Shown: positions 17,678 through 26,802 of the stretch, in pieces
Layout: every line of letters starts with the position of its first letter
How positions within the stretch are numbered: the stretch's first letter is position 1
Source: Halosolutus amylolyticus
GTDB lineage: Archaea > Halobacteriota > Halobacteria > Halobacteriales > Natrialbaceae
Assembly (NCBI RefSeq): GCF_023566055.1
Contig: NZ_JALIQP010000002.1
Coordinates: 992,001 to 1,056,000, forward strand
Reading direction: 5' to 3'
DNA: 64,000 nt
Position numbers and translations under genes: made by a program
The notes under the pieces: generated by a model
Database searches by the model: none
What the model was told of the DNA's origin: nothing
Seen by the model: the letters and a program-made list of their open reading frames with translations, nothing else

Positions 17678-18910
17678 TTATTGGTAGAAGTAGCCGGGCG
17701 AGGAGATCACGTCGCTCGAATCGTCCTGCTCCATCTTCTCGTGGGCGTCTACGAAGTCCTGGTGGTGGACCTCGTCCCGATCGTTCCGGATCGCGAACAT
17801 GCCGGCCTCGGTCGCGAGGCTCTCGATGTCGGCCCCGGAGTAGCCCTCGGTCTCGTCGGCCAGCACGTCGAAGTCGACGTCGGCATCGACGTTCATGCCG
17901 CGGGTGTGGATCTCGAGGATCTGCTCGCGGCCGTCCCGATCGGGTTCGGGAACTTCGATGAGGCGATCGAAGCGGCCGGGGCGGAGGATGGCCCGATCGA
18001 GCATGTCGAAGCGGTTGGTGGCGGCGATGATACGGATCTCGCCGCGGGCCTCGAAGCCGTCCATCTCGGAGAGCAACTGCATCATCGTCCGCTGGACCTC
18101 GGCATCGCCCGACGTCTTCGACTCCGTGCGGGTGGTCGCGATCGCGTCGATCTCGTCGATGAAGATGATGGCGGGTTCGCGCTCGCGGGCCATCTCGAAC
18201 AGGTCGCGGACGAGCCGCGAGCCCTCGCCGATGAACTTGCGGACGAGTTCGGAGCCGGCCATCTTGATGAAGGTGGCGTCGGTCTCGTTGGCAACGGCCT
18301 TCGCGAGCATCGTCTTGCCCGTCCCTGGCGGCCCGTAGAGGAGGACGCCGCTTGGCGGATCGATGCCGACCTCCTGGAACATCTCGGGCTGGGTGAGCGG
18401 CTGTTCGACGGCCTCGCGGACCTCGCGGACCTGTTCGTCGATGCCGCCGATGTCCGCGTAGCTGACGGCGGGCCGCTCGGTGATCTCCATCGACTGGGCG
18501 CGCGCGTCGGTTTCGGCCGAGAGCACCGTCTGGATCGCAAAGGAGTCGTTGACGGCGACGCGATCGCCGGCCTCGACGCGGTCGACGATCCGGGGCGAGA
18601 CGTCGGTGAGCACTTCCTGGTTGTTGCCGTGCTGTTTGACGATGACCTCGTCGTCGTCCATCACGTCCTCGACGGTCGCGATGTACAGCGACGAACTCTT
18701 GAGCGTCTCGTTCTCGCGTTCGACGCGGTCGACTTTCTCGCGGAGGCGCTGGCGGCGGTCATCGGCGTCGTCGAGCTGGTCGGACAGCTGTTCGTTGACC
18801 TCGACGAGATCCTCGTAGTGGCCGCGAAGCGCCTCGAGCCGTTCGTCGTCCGGCAAATCGGGATCGATATCGCGGTGGGGTCGATCGGGGATAGACGGGC
18901 TTCGAGACAT
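17678..18910 (-). CDS. pan: Proteasome-activating nucleotidase PAN
   Basis: 410 residues. An N-terminal coiled coil (about residues 25-72) is followed by an OB-fold and then the AAA+ domain, with Walker A GPPGTGKT at 193-200 and Walker B IIFIDEID at 248-255. MMQLLSEMDGFEARGEIRII and an arginine-finger region RPGRFDRLIEVPEPDRDGRE follow. The chain ends PGYFYQ, so the last three residues FYQ fit the HbYX motif that docks into the 20S proteasome and opens its gate. The proteasome core genes are not in the window. Confidence 0.95.
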   Translation of the reverse strand: MSRSPSIPDRPHRDIDPDLPDDERLEALRGHYEDLVEVNEQLSDQLDDADDRRQRLREKVDRVERENETLKSSSLYIATVEDVMDDDEVIVKQHGNNQEVLTDVSPRIVDRVEAGDRVAVNDSFAIQTVLSAETDARAQSMEITERPAVSYADIGGIDEQVREVREAVEQPLTQPEMFQEVGIDPPSGVLLYGPPGTGKTMLAKAVANETDATFIKMAGSELVRKFIGEGSRLVRDLFEMAREREPAIIFIDEIDAIATTRTESKTSGDAEVQRTMMQLLSEMDGFEARGEIRIIAATNRFDMLDRAILRPGRFDRLIEVPEPDRDGREQILEIHTRGMNVDADVDFDVLADETEGYSGADIESLATEAGMFAIRNDRDEVHHQDFVDAHEKMEQDDSSDVISSPGYFYQ

Positions 18911-18936
18911 CCTAACGTACGTCGGTAAGTCCCCGG

Positions 18937-18946
18937 CGATAAATGT
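18937..18946 (-). promoter_or_regulatory. TATA-like promoter of pan
   Basis: Read on the minus strand the sequence is CACATTTATCGC, centred about 30 bases upstream of the ATG at 18910. Confidence 0.5.
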
Positions 18947-19122
18947 GCCTTTGGGTCCCGGTTGGATTTCCGACGCCGATCGGTCAGGGAATGGCTACCG
19001 ACGGTAGCCAGTCGCTACGCGACCGCGGGTAGGAGCATCTGAACGGCCGTCTACGCCGCCGTACTGCGACGGCGAGACGGCGAAATTGCGATCGAGGCCC
19101 GCGCGCCGAACCGGCCGGAGTG

Positions 19123-20916
19123 CTACGACAGGAGCGTCTCCATCTCGTCGAGTCGATCGCCGTAGGTCGCGAGCGCGCGATCGATCGGGTCGGACGTGCT
19201 CATGTCGACGCCGGCGATCCGCAGGAGGTCGAGCGGGTACTCCCGGGAGCCGCGGCGAAGGAATTCGAGGTAGTCCTCCGCGGCGGCCTGGCCCTCCTCG
19301 AGGACGGTGTCGACGATCGCGAGCGCTGCCGAGATGCCGGTGGCGTACTGGTAGACGTAGAACGCGCGGTAGAAGTGCGGGATGCGCATCCACTCGCGGG
19401 CGATCCGGTCGTCGATCGCGGCCGGCTCGTAGTAGTCGGCCTTGAGGTCGCGGTAGAGGTCGTCCAGCCGATCGGCGGTCAGCGGTTCGCCGGCCTCCTC
19501 GAGTCGATGCGCCTCGTGTTCGAACTCGGCGAACAGCGTCTGGCGATAGAGTGTCGATCGGACGCGCTCTAAGAACTCGTTGAGGACGTGCTTGCGGAAC
19601 TCGGGATCCTCGACGGTCTCGAGCAGGTGGTTCGTCAGCAGGGCCTCGTTGACCGTACTGGCAACCTCGGCCACGAAGATCTCGTACCCCGAGTAGACGT
19701 AGGGCTGTTCCTCTTTCGTGAGTTGGGAGTGCATCGAGTGGCCCAGTTCGTGGGCCAGCGTGTACATCGAGGAGATGTCGTCCTGGTAGTTCATCAGGAT
19801 GAACGGCTGGGTGTCGTAGGTGCCCCCCGAGTAGGCACCGGACTGTTTCCCCTCGTTCTCGTAGACGTCGACCCACTGCGAGTCGAGGCCGTCGGCGACC
19901 CGGGACTGGTACTCCTCGCCGAGCGGTTCGAGCGCGGCGACGACGTGGTCTGTGGCCTCGTCGTACTCGACGTCAGGTCCCTCGTCACCGGTCAGGGGCA
20001 TGTAGACGTCCCACATCCGGAGTTCGTCGACGTCGAGCGCGTCCCGCTTGAGTTCGGCGTGGCGGTGAAGTTTGTCGAGATTGTCGTGGACCGATTCGAC
20101 GAGCGTATCGTAGACGTCGACGGGAACGTTGGGACCGTCGAGCGCCGCCTCGCGAGCGGTGTCGTAGTTGCGCGCCTGGGCCGTCTTGACGTCGGCCTTG
20201 ACGCTGTTCTTGTAGGACGCGGCTACCGTGTTCCGGACCGACGCCCACTCGTCGAAGTAGTTCTCGTAGACCCGCTTGCGGAAGTCACGATCGGGCCGCT
20301 TGAGCAGGTTGACGAAGTTGCTCTGTGAGATTTCGACGGCATCGCCGTCCGGGTCTTCCACGGTCGGGAACGTCATGTCCGCGTTCGAGAGCATGTTGTA
20401 CACCTCGCCGGTCGCCCCCGTGACCTCGCTCAGGTCCGCGAGCAGGGCCTCCACCTCGGCCGATCGCGTGTGGGGCTTCATGCGGAGCACGTCGTCGACG
20501 TAGTGGTCGTAGGTCTCGAGATCGGGTTCGGCCGCGACCATCTCGTCGAACTCCTCGCGGGTCAGGTCCTGGAGTTCCGGTTCGATGAACGACGCGGCGG
20601 ACTGGGCGTCGGCCGCCAGCGACTGTGCGCGGGCGGTCAGCCCCTGGTAGTGCTGGTTCGTCGTGTCCTCGTCGCGGCGCATCCGGGCGTAGGCGGCCAC
20701 CGTCGACACCTCGCGCATGATCTCGTCGCGCAACCCGAGGACGGCGAGCAGCGTCTCGGCGTCGTCGACGGTCTGGCCCTCGTAGGCGGCGAGGTCGTCG
20801 ATCCGATCGGCGACCGACTCGTAGGCCGCCTCCCAGTCGTCGTCGGTGGTGTAGATGCTCTCGAGATCCCAGGTATAGGCCTCGTCGATCTCGGAGCGCT
20901 CCGGAACTGAACTCAT
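19123..20916 (-). CDS. pepF: Oligoendopeptidase F (M3 zinc peptidase)
   Basis: 597 residues. The zinc-binding motif HELGHSMHS lies near residues 386-394, and the third ligand glutamate is expected in EIFVAEVASTVNEALL. The N-terminal helical region (YTWDLESIYTTDDDWEAAYE) and the C-terminal FYVYQYATGISAALAI are typical of PepF. It is a cytoplasmic enzyme that cuts short peptides, plausibly those released by the proteasome whose activator is encoded next door on the same strand. Confidence 0.93.
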   Translation of the reverse strand: MSSVPERSEIDEAYTWDLESIYTTDDDWEAAYESVADRIDDLAAYEGQTVDDAETLLAVLGLRDEIMREVSTVAAYARMRRDEDTTNQHYQGLTARAQSLAADAQSAASFIEPELQDLTREEFDEMVAAEPDLETYDHYVDDVLRMKPHTRSAEVEALLADLSEVTGATGEVYNMLSNADMTFPTVEDPDGDAVEISQSNFVNLLKRPDRDFRKRVYENYFDEWASVRNTVAASYKNSVKADVKTAQARNYDTAREAALDGPNVPVDVYDTLVESVHDNLDKLHRHAELKRDALDVDELRMWDVYMPLTGDEGPDVEYDEATDHVVAALEPLGEEYQSRVADGLDSQWVDVYENEGKQSGAYSGGTYDTQPFILMNYQDDISSMYTLAHELGHSMHSQLTKEEQPYVYSGYEIFVAEVASTVNEALLTNHLLETVEDPEFRKHVLNEFLERVRSTLYRQTLFAEFEHEAHRLEEAGEPLTADRLDDLYRDLKADYYEPAAIDDRIAREWMRIPHFYRAFYVYQYATGISAALAIVDTVLEEGQAAAEDYLEFLRRGSREYPLDLLRIAGVDMSTSDPIDRALATYGDRLDEMETLLS

Positions 20917-21013
20917 AGCGGGAGGTTTGCAACGGCAGTGGTAAAGCGTGTCGGACTATTGCGATCGGTGATCGTGCCGACGGCTTTTGTCGGTGGCCGA
21001 GCAAAAACGGGGT

Positions 21014-22456
21014 ATGACGGATCGTGAACCAGTTCCCGCCGACGTCGAGCGTGCACTCGGGCGCACGTGGACCGACGATCGGCCATGGGATCTGTTGACG
21101 CGACTGACCGAACTGCCGGACCGGATGGGTGGCTCCCCGGGTGAACGGCGCGCAGCCGAACTCGTCCGGACGGCGTTTACCGACGCCGGCCTCGCGGACG
21201 TCCGGATCGACGAGTTCCCGATGCAGTACTGGGAGCGCGGAGAGACCGAGTTCGCCGTCGTCGGCGACGAGACGACGCGCGGAAGCGAGCGCCTGGGGAC
21301 CGGCCCGATCGATCGGTCCTTCGGGGCGATCGCGCTGCCCTACTCCCCGCCGGGCGACGTCGAGGGGCCGCTGGTCGACGTCGGCTACGGCACGCCCGAG
21401 GAGTTCGAGGCGGCGGGATCGGCCGTTCAGGACGGCATCGTCGTCGCGAGCACGACGACGCCACCCGATCGGCGGTTCGTCCACCGGATGGAGAAGTTCG
21501 GACACGCGGTCGCCGCCGGAGCGTCCGCGTTCGTCTTCGTCAACCACGTCCCCGGGCAGTTACCGCCGACCGGGGCACTGCGATTCGACGCCGAGGCCGC
21601 CGTCCCCGGCGTCGGCGTCAGTGCCGAGACGGGCGACTGGCTACGCGAGTACGCCGATCAGGGCGCGAGCGCGCGGATCCGCGTCGATGCGACGACGCGA
21701 CGGGGATCGAGCCAGAACGTCCACGGGGTTCTCGGCGATTCGAGTGTCCCGGGGGAAACCGCGGACGATGGCGAGGACACCCCGGACGAGGCGGTGCTCG
21801 TTCTCGCCCACTACGACGCCCACGACGTCGGCGAGGGTGCGCTCGACAACGGCTGCGGGATCGCCACCGTCGTCGGTGCCGCGAGGATCCTCGCGACGAT
21901 CGAGGACGACCTCGCCTGCCCGGTACAGATTGCCGGCGTCGGTTGCGAGGAGATCGGTCTGCTCGGTGCCGAAGCGCTGGCGGACGACCTCGATCTCGAC
22001 GCGATCCGGGCGGTCGTCAACGTCGACGGCGCAGGCCGGTTCCGGAACCTGCGGGCGCTCACGCACGGGTCGGAGACGATGGCAGCGGTCGCCGAGCGCG
22101 TCGCCGACGAGGCCGGCCAGCCGATCGGCCGGGAGCCAGATCCGCACCCGTTCAGCGACCACTGGCCGTTCCTGCGGGCGGGCGTCCCGGCGTTGCAACT
22201 GCACAGCGAACCGCCCGAGGGGAGCGAGCGCGGTCGTGGCTGGGGCCACACGGCGGCGGACACGCGGGACAAGGTCGATCCGCGGACCCTGCGTGAACAC
22301 GCGATGCTGACGGCGCTGCTGGTGCGGGAACTCACCCGAGTCGACGTCCCGCGAATCGACGAGGCCGACCTCCGCGATCGGCTCCGCGATCAGGAGTACG
22401 AACCGGGGATGCGTGCGGCCGACGTCTGGCCGGCCGCGTGGGAATCGGCCGAGTGA
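21014..22456 (+). CDS. M28-family zinc peptidase
   Basis: 480 residues from the ATG at 21014; the frame is open to 20987 but without similarity. A protease-associated insert (about residues 85-225) precedes the catalytic part. Metal ligands are visible in VLAHYDAHDVGEGALDNGCG and GVGCEEIGLLGAEALADDL, in the aspartate of AVVNVDGAGRF, and in the histidine of RGWGHTAADTRDKVD. It is probably a cytoplasmic aminopeptidase, since no signal peptide is seen. It is divergent from pepF. Confidence 0.85.
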   Translation: MTDREPVPADVERALGRTWTDDRPWDLLTRLTELPDRMGGSPGERRAAELVRTAFTDAGLADVRIDEFPMQYWERGETEFAVVGDETTRGSERLGTGPIDRSFGAIALPYSPPGDVEGPLVDVGYGTPEEFEAAGSAVQDGIVVASTTTPPDRRFVHRMEKFGHAVAAGASAFVFVNHVPGQLPPTGALRFDAEAAVPGVGVSAETGDWLREYADQGASARIRVDATTRRGSSQNVHGVLGDSSVPGETADDGEDTPDEAVLVLAHYDAHDVGEGALDNGCGIATVVGAARILATIEDDLACPVQIAGVGCEEIGLLGAEALADDLDLDAIRAVVNVDGAGRFRNLRALTHGSETMAAVAERVADEAGQPIGREPDPHPFSDHWPFLRAGVPALQLHSEPPEGSERGRGWGHTAADTRDKVDPRTLREHAMLTALLVRELTRVDVPRIDEADLRDRLRDQEYEPGMRAADVWPAAWESAE

Positions 22457-22459
22457 CGG

Positions 22460-22780
22460 CTAGAACGGGACGTCTTCCGGCACGTCGCGCGGAGTCCCCT
22501 CGCCGGCCATCCCGTCGAAGCCGAGGGTGACGGAGACGCGATCGATCGCGTCGATCTCGCCGGGGAGCCGTTGCTGGATCGCCTGCGTCGTCATCGGGCT
22601 GACGCCACAGCCGTCGCAGGCGCCGCTGAGCGTGATCGAGACGTGGCGCTCCTCGCGATCGACGCCGGTGATCGCGAAGTCGCCGCCGTGGGCCTCGATC
22701 TGCGGGAAGTTCCGCCTGAGGAACAGCGAGACGGCGTCTCTGATCTCGTCCTCCGACTGGGCCGACGGGGAATCACTCAT
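22460..22780 (-). CDS. NifU C-terminal domain iron-sulfur scaffold protein
   Basis: 106 residues from the ATG at 22780. The core matches the NifU C-terminal (Nfu) domain: AVSLFLRRNFPQIEAHGGDF and SGACDGCGVSPMTTQ. The CxxC pair in CDGC would coordinate an Fe-S cluster for delivery to client proteins. The long open frame continuing upstream to 23323 runs through the small membrane protein gene and is not coding. Confidence 0.85.
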   Translation of the reverse strand: MSDSPSAQSEDEIRDAVSLFLRRNFPQIEAHGGDFAITGVDREERHVSITLSGACDGCGVSPMTTQAIQQRLPGEIDAIDRVSVTLGFDGMAGEGTPRDVPEDVPF

Positions 22781-22908
22781 ACGAACCCGTAGGGGACCGA
22801 AGAGAGATAATCCTGTCCACGATGGGGTTCGGCCGACGGCCGGGTTCGGTTCCCAATCGTCTCCAGTCTCCGAACGGCTTCGGTCCACGACCGGCTTCCG
22901 TCCCCGGA

Positions 22909-23178
22909 CTACCCGCGCATCTCGGCGTCGACTGCGGTCCGGACGACCCGGGCGACCCCGAGCATCGCGACGAACGTCCCCGCGGCGACCAGCGCGGCGA
23001 ACAGGAAGACCCCGAGCGCGATCGCGCCGGCGTTTCCGTACGCCAACAGCCCCGCGACGAGAAACCGGTAGCTGAGGAAGACGACGAGGATGCCGGCCGC
23101 GACCCGGATCGACGCCCGCCAGTATGCTCCGTACTCCTCCGGCGACAGCTCCATGCTCCGGCGTGTGTGTTCGGCCAT
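22909..23178 (-). CDS. Small two-helix membrane protein
   Basis: 89 residues from the ATG at 23178 (MAEHTRRSMELSPEEYGAYW). Two hydrophobic segments, VAAGILVVFLSYRFLVAGLL and AIALGVFLFAALVAAGTFVA, are separated by a short polar turn. No motif suggests a transport or enzymatic role. It lies between the NifU-type gene and truA on the same strand. The family was not recognised. Confidence 0.6.
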   Translation of the reverse strand: MAEHTRRSMELSPEEYGAYWRASIRVAAGILVVFLSYRFLVAGLLAYGNAGAIALGVFLFAALVAAGTFVAMLGVARVVRTAVDAEMRG

Positions 23179-23250
23179 CAAAAGTGTACCCGAGTGCGGT
23201 CCAGCGCGGGATCGATCGCTCCCGTCGTGGGCCGATCGACGAAGGCTCAG

Positions 23251-23329
23251 ACGGTTTACTGTAAGTCAGTTCCGGCGCAACCGCCGCCCGGATCGCGGTT
23301 GCGCCGGTAAATCGGTACAGCAATCCGTA
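23251..23329 (-). repeat. Stop-anchored palindromic repeat, copy B
   Basis: 79 bases. Read in the direction of truA, TACGGATTGCTGTACCG follows the TGA with no gap. Inner arms CCGGCGCAACCGCG and CGGCGGTTGCGCCGG flank a short loop, and the far end reads GACTTACAGTAAACCGT. Confidence 0.88.
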
Positions 23330-24220
23330 TCAGTCGATCCCGTCGACGACCTGGCCGGCCACCCGCGCCCCCGTCCGCCGATCGATCCGCCGGCGATCGA
23401 ACACGGCCCGCGCGCTCTCGACCGCCCGCTCGTCGACCGTGAACGCGACGTCGGGGTACGTGACGCCGGTCAGGATCAGCGGATCGGGCGGCGCTGGCGC
23501 GATTCCCTCGTGACCCGGAAGCGGGCCGTCTCCGAGAACCCGATCGATCGTCTCGAGACTCGCCTCGCCGGTCCCGACGGCGTGTGCGAGCGAGACCAGC
23601 CGCCGGACGAGTTCGCGGGCGAACCCGCCCGCGGCGACGGTGAGCACGAGGAAGTCAGCGTCCCGCGTCGCCTCGATCGTCGGCGCTCGCTCGGTGTTGC
23701 GATCGTCCGGCGTGAGATTGTGGAAGTCGTGCCGGCCCGAGAGTGCCTCGCAGGCCGCGCGGAACCGATCGTCGTCGACGGGGGAGCCGAGACCGTCCTG
23801 GACCGGGTCGTCGGACGAGGGATCGTCGCTCCGGTCGCCGTCGGCGGGCGGCGCGTACAGGTGGTACGTGTACGTCCGTTGGGTGGCGTCGTGCGTGGCG
23901 TGGAACGTGGGGGACACGTCGGCGGCCGCCCACGCCCGGACGTCGGCCGGGAGGTCGGCGTTGAACGCCCGCGGCGTGAGCCAGTCCGGAACCTCGAGCG
24001 CGATCGTCTGGGCGAGCGCCGTCACCCCGGCGTCGGTTCGGCCGGCGGCGGCGTAGCCGGCCGGCCGATCGGGTCCCTCGCGATCGGCGTTGGGGTCGTA
24101 CGCGTCGAGCGATCGGAGCGCGCGAAAGATGGCGTCCTCGACCGTCGAAACGTCGGGCTGGCGCTGGAACCCGTGGTAGCCGGTGCCGTCGTAGGCGATC
24201 CGGAACGCTCGCTTGGGCAT
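23330..24220 (-). CDS. truA: tRNA pseudouridine synthase A
   Basis: 296 residues. It converts uridines at positions 38-40 of the tRNA anticodon stem to pseudouridine. The N-terminus MPKRAFRIAYDGTGYHGFQR and the catalytic aspartate in AAGRTDAGVTALAQT are family hallmarks, and the active-site region RTYTYHLYAPP and GRHDFHNLTP follow. A haloarchaeal acidic loop lies at about residues 130-150. The stop codon directly abuts palindromic repeat copy B. Confidence 0.93.
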   Translation of the reverse strand: MPKRAFRIAYDGTGYHGFQRQPDVSTVEDAIFRALRSLDAYDPNADREGPDRPAGYAAAGRTDAGVTALAQTIALEVPDWLTPRAFNADLPADVRAWAAADVSPTFHATHDATQRTYTYHLYAPPADGDRSDDPSSDDPVQDGLGSPVDDDRFRAACEALSGRHDFHNLTPDDRNTERAPTIEATRDADFLVLTVAAGGFARELVRRLVSLAHAVGTGEASLETIDRVLGDGPLPGHEGIAPAPPDPLILTGVTYPDVAFTVDERAVESARAVFDRRRIDRRTGARVAGQVVDGID

Positions 24221-24419
24221 CGGTTCGATCGAGGGGTGCCAGCGTGTTAGGCGCGTCGACCGCCGACCGTGCCGAACCGCGCCACGAGAGCGCGGCGAAT
24301 CGCGGGAATCGGCGCACGTCGCGGACCCCGCGACGAGGGCGCGTCTTAAACGACCCTGATATCGAGGCTACCAAGCCACCCCGCCGGCCGGCGTCTAGTC
24401 GGGTAGAGGAGGAACGTCT

Positions 24420-24572
24420 ATGGCGAGATACGAATTTACCTGTCCGGACTGCACGGCGCAACTCGAGTTCGACGACCGACAGCGATCGGTGGCGATACGG
24501 AGCGGGTGTCCGCTCTGTGGCCGCCCGATCGCCGACACCGACTTCGCGACGAGGGAAGGAGGATCCGCCTGA
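24420..24572 (+). CDS. Very small zinc-ribbon protein (DUF7560-like)
   Basis: 50 residues starting MARYEFTCPDCTAQLEFDDR. Two pairs, CPDC (residues 8-11) and CPLC (30-33), make a complete zinc ribbon that fills nearly the whole protein. It has a normal ATG and TGA. Many haloarchaea encode such micro-proteins of about 50 residues; roles proposed for relatives are nucleic-acid or protein binding. An antisense open frame here is unsupported. Confidence 0.7.
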   Translation: MARYEFTCPDCTAQLEFDDRQRSVAIRSGCPLCGRPIADTDFATREGGSA

Positions 24573-24740
24573 TCGACCCCCGAGAGCGACCGGCGAGGGG
24601 CACGGGCGAGTATCCGCGAGCGCGGTACCCACCGTGCGAATAGCGAAACGAGCGGCGTTCGGACGCGTCCCGATATCGTGAATCGCCTGCATACTCCGGG
24701 CGGGTGACCTTCCCCACGAGTGGCGGAGACACCACCACAC

Positions 24741-26324
24741 ATGGGCGAGTCCAACGAGCGTGACCCGGAGTCACACACTACTGTGCGGAACGTCGTTCTC
24801 GTGATCCTCGATACGGCACGATCGAAGAGCGTCGGTTCGTTTCCCGGCGACCCGGGCCGGGCTGGGCCTGGCGACGACGACGGTGACGCGTCTCGGATCG
24901 GAGAGCGATCGAGCGATCGCGGATGCGACGGGCCGCAACCCACCCCAGCGCTATCGCGTCTCGCGGCCGAGGGGACCGCGTTCGAGAACGCCTTCGCGAC
25001 CGCACCGTGGACGCTTCCCTCCCACGCGTCGCTGTTTACGGGTCTGTACCCCTCCGAACACGGCACGCACGGCGGTCACACCTACCTCGACGACGACCTG
25101 CGGACGCTGCCCGAGGCCTTTTCCGACGCGGGTTACCAGTCGATCGGCGTCTCGAACAATACCTGGATCACCGAGGAGTTCGGCTTCGATCGGGGCTTCG
25201 AGGACCTCCGCAAGGGCTGGCAGTACGTCCAGTCCGACGCGGACATGGGCGCGGTGGTCCGCGGCGAGGACCTGAACGAGAAGCTCCAGGCGACCCGGAA
25301 CCGCCTCTTCGACGGCAATCCGCTCGTCAACGCCGCCAACATCCTCTACAGCGAACTGCTCCAGCCCGCCGGCGACGACGGCGCAAGCCGATCGGTCGAC
25401 TGGATCGAGAACTGGCTCGCCGGCCGCACCGACGAGCGGCCGTTCTTCCTGTTCTGTAACTTCATCGAACCACACGTCGAGTACGATCCGCCCCGAGAGT
25501 ACGCCGAGGAGTTCCTCCCGGCCGGCGCGACGTACGAGGAGGCGACCGCGATCAGGCAGGATCCCCGGGCCTACGACTGTGACGATTACGACCTGTCCGA
25601 TCGGGACTTCGCCCTCCTCCGGGGACTCTACCGGGCCGAACTCGCCTACGTCGACGACCAGCTCGCCCGGCTCCGGACGGCCCTCGAAGACGCCGGCGAG
25701 TGGGACGACACCCTGTTCGTCGTCTGCGGCGACCACGGCGAACACATCGGCGAACACGGCTTCTTCGGTCACCAGTATAACCTGTACGACACGCTGCTGA
25801 ACGTCCCGCTGGCGATCCACGGCGGCCCGTTCACCGGCGGCGGCCGACGGTCCGACCTCGTCCAGTTGCTCGATCTGCCCGCGACCCTGCTGGAGACGGC
25901 CGGGGTCGACGACCCCGCCCTGCTCGGCCAGGGCTCGAGCCGGTCGATCCACCCGACGTCGGACGCCGAGCCGCGGGACGCGGTCTTCGCCGAGTACGTC
26001 GCCCCACAGCCCTCGATCGATCGGCTCGTGGCGCGCTTCGGCGAGATTCCCGATCGGGTTCACGCGTTCGATCGCCGCCTGCGGGCCGTCCGGACGACCG
26101 AGTACAAGTACGTCCGCGGCGACGACGGGTTCGAACGGCTCCACTACGTCCCGACCGATCCGGCCGAGCACGACGACGTCGCACCCAGCGAGCCAGCACG
26201 GGTACGGGCGCTCCGGGACCGACTCGAGGATCGGTTCGACCCGATCGCGGACGTCGACGATTCCGCGGCCGTCGAGATGCGAGCGGGAACGAAAGAGCGA
26301 CTGGCGGACCTGGGCTACCTCTGA
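24741..26324 (+). CDS. Sulfatase/alkaline-phosphatase-superfamily hydrolase
   Basis: 527 residues from the ATG at 24741. Metal ligands are expected in VVLVILDTARSKSVGSF near the start and GDHGEHIGEHGFFGHQYNLY in the middle. The active-site motif reads APWTLPSHASLFTGLYPSEH. The usual formylglycine cysteine or serine is replaced by threonine (T91), as in phosphotransferases and lipoteichoic-acid-synthase-like enzymes, so true sulfatase activity is uncertain. A Gly/Asp/Ser-rich insert (about residues 33-66) is unusual. No signal peptide is seen. It could act on a sulfated or phosphorylated glycan or lipid. Confidence 0.8.
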   Translation: MGESNERDPESHTTVRNVVLVILDTARSKSVGSFPGDPGRAGPGDDDGDASRIGERSSDRGCDGPQPTPALSRLAAEGTAFENAFATAPWTLPSHASLFTGLYPSEHGTHGGHTYLDDDLRTLPEAFSDAGYQSIGVSNNTWITEEFGFDRGFEDLRKGWQYVQSDADMGAVVRGEDLNEKLQATRNRLFDGNPLVNAANILYSELLQPAGDDGASRSVDWIENWLAGRTDERPFFLFCNFIEPHVEYDPPREYAEEFLPAGATYEEATAIRQDPRAYDCDDYDLSDRDFALLRGLYRAELAYVDDQLARLRTALEDAGEWDDTLFVVCGDHGEHIGEHGFFGHQYNLYDTLLNVPLAIHGGPFTGGGRRSDLVQLLDLPATLLETAGVDDPALLGQGSSRSIHPTSDAEPRDAVFAEYVAPQPSIDRLVARFGEIPDRVHAFDRRLRAVRTTEYKYVRGDDGFERLHYVPTDPAEHDDVAPSEPARVRALRDRLEDRFDPIADVDDSAAVEMRAGTKERLADLGYL

Positions 26325-26389
26325 AACGGGCTCTGGATCGGGCCGTCGTCGAACCGGCCGCGTCGGCCCCGCCGACATGAAGCGGCCAC

Positions 26390-26728
26390 GTGTACACGCT
26401 GACTCGTTTCCGTTACCCGTCGGTACGTGGCTCCGTGTCACCCGCTACGTCCGCCGACACGCACCCACACCCCGCCCGCGGCCTGTACGATCGATCCGCC
26501 CGGCAGTTGACGATCGTCGTCGACGCAGCCCCTGCCGACGTCGACGACGTCACGGTCGAAGCGAGTCCGACCCGCGTTCGGATCACGGTCTCCCGCGCGG
26601 AGCGCGACGAAGTCTGGACCGTCGCGCCGCCGACCCGAGGACACGACTTTACCGGGGAGCGCGAGGCTCGCTACAACAACGGCGTCCTCACCGTCTCGAT
26701 CGGGACGGAACCCCGGTGGCGGCACTGA
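26390..26728 (+). CDS. Hsp20-like (alpha-crystallin fold) small protein
   Basis: 112 residues from a probable GTG. The C-terminal 75 residues have the beta-sandwich rhythm of an alpha-crystallin domain: LTIVVDAAPADVDDVTVEAS, TRVRITVSRAERDEVW, and a final strand EARYNNGVLTVSIGT like the closing strand of Hsp20 proteins. The haloarchaeal relatives (DUF7127-like) are small and poorly studied. The first 30 residues are not conserved-looking, so an inner start is possible. The stop region is duplicated downstream (26725-26771). Confidence 0.55.
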   Translation: MYTLTRFRYPSVRGSVSPATSADTHPHPARGLYDRSARQLTIVVDAAPADVDDVTVEASPTRVRITVSRAERDEVWTVAPPTRGHDFTGEREARYNNGVLTVSIGTEPRWRH

Positions 26729-26771
26729 GATCGGTCACGTAGTCGACTTCTGAGATCGGTCACGTGGTCGA
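26725..26771. repeat. Tandem duplication at a stop codon, period 25 bp
   Basis: CTGAGATCGGTCACGTAGTC plus GA at 26725-26746 recurs at 26750-26771 with a single change. The TGA of the Hsp20-like gene (26726-26728) lies at the start of the first unit. Confidence 0.88.
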
Positions 26772-26802
26772 TCGGCGATCCCCGTCGGTGATCCGCGGAT
26801 CG

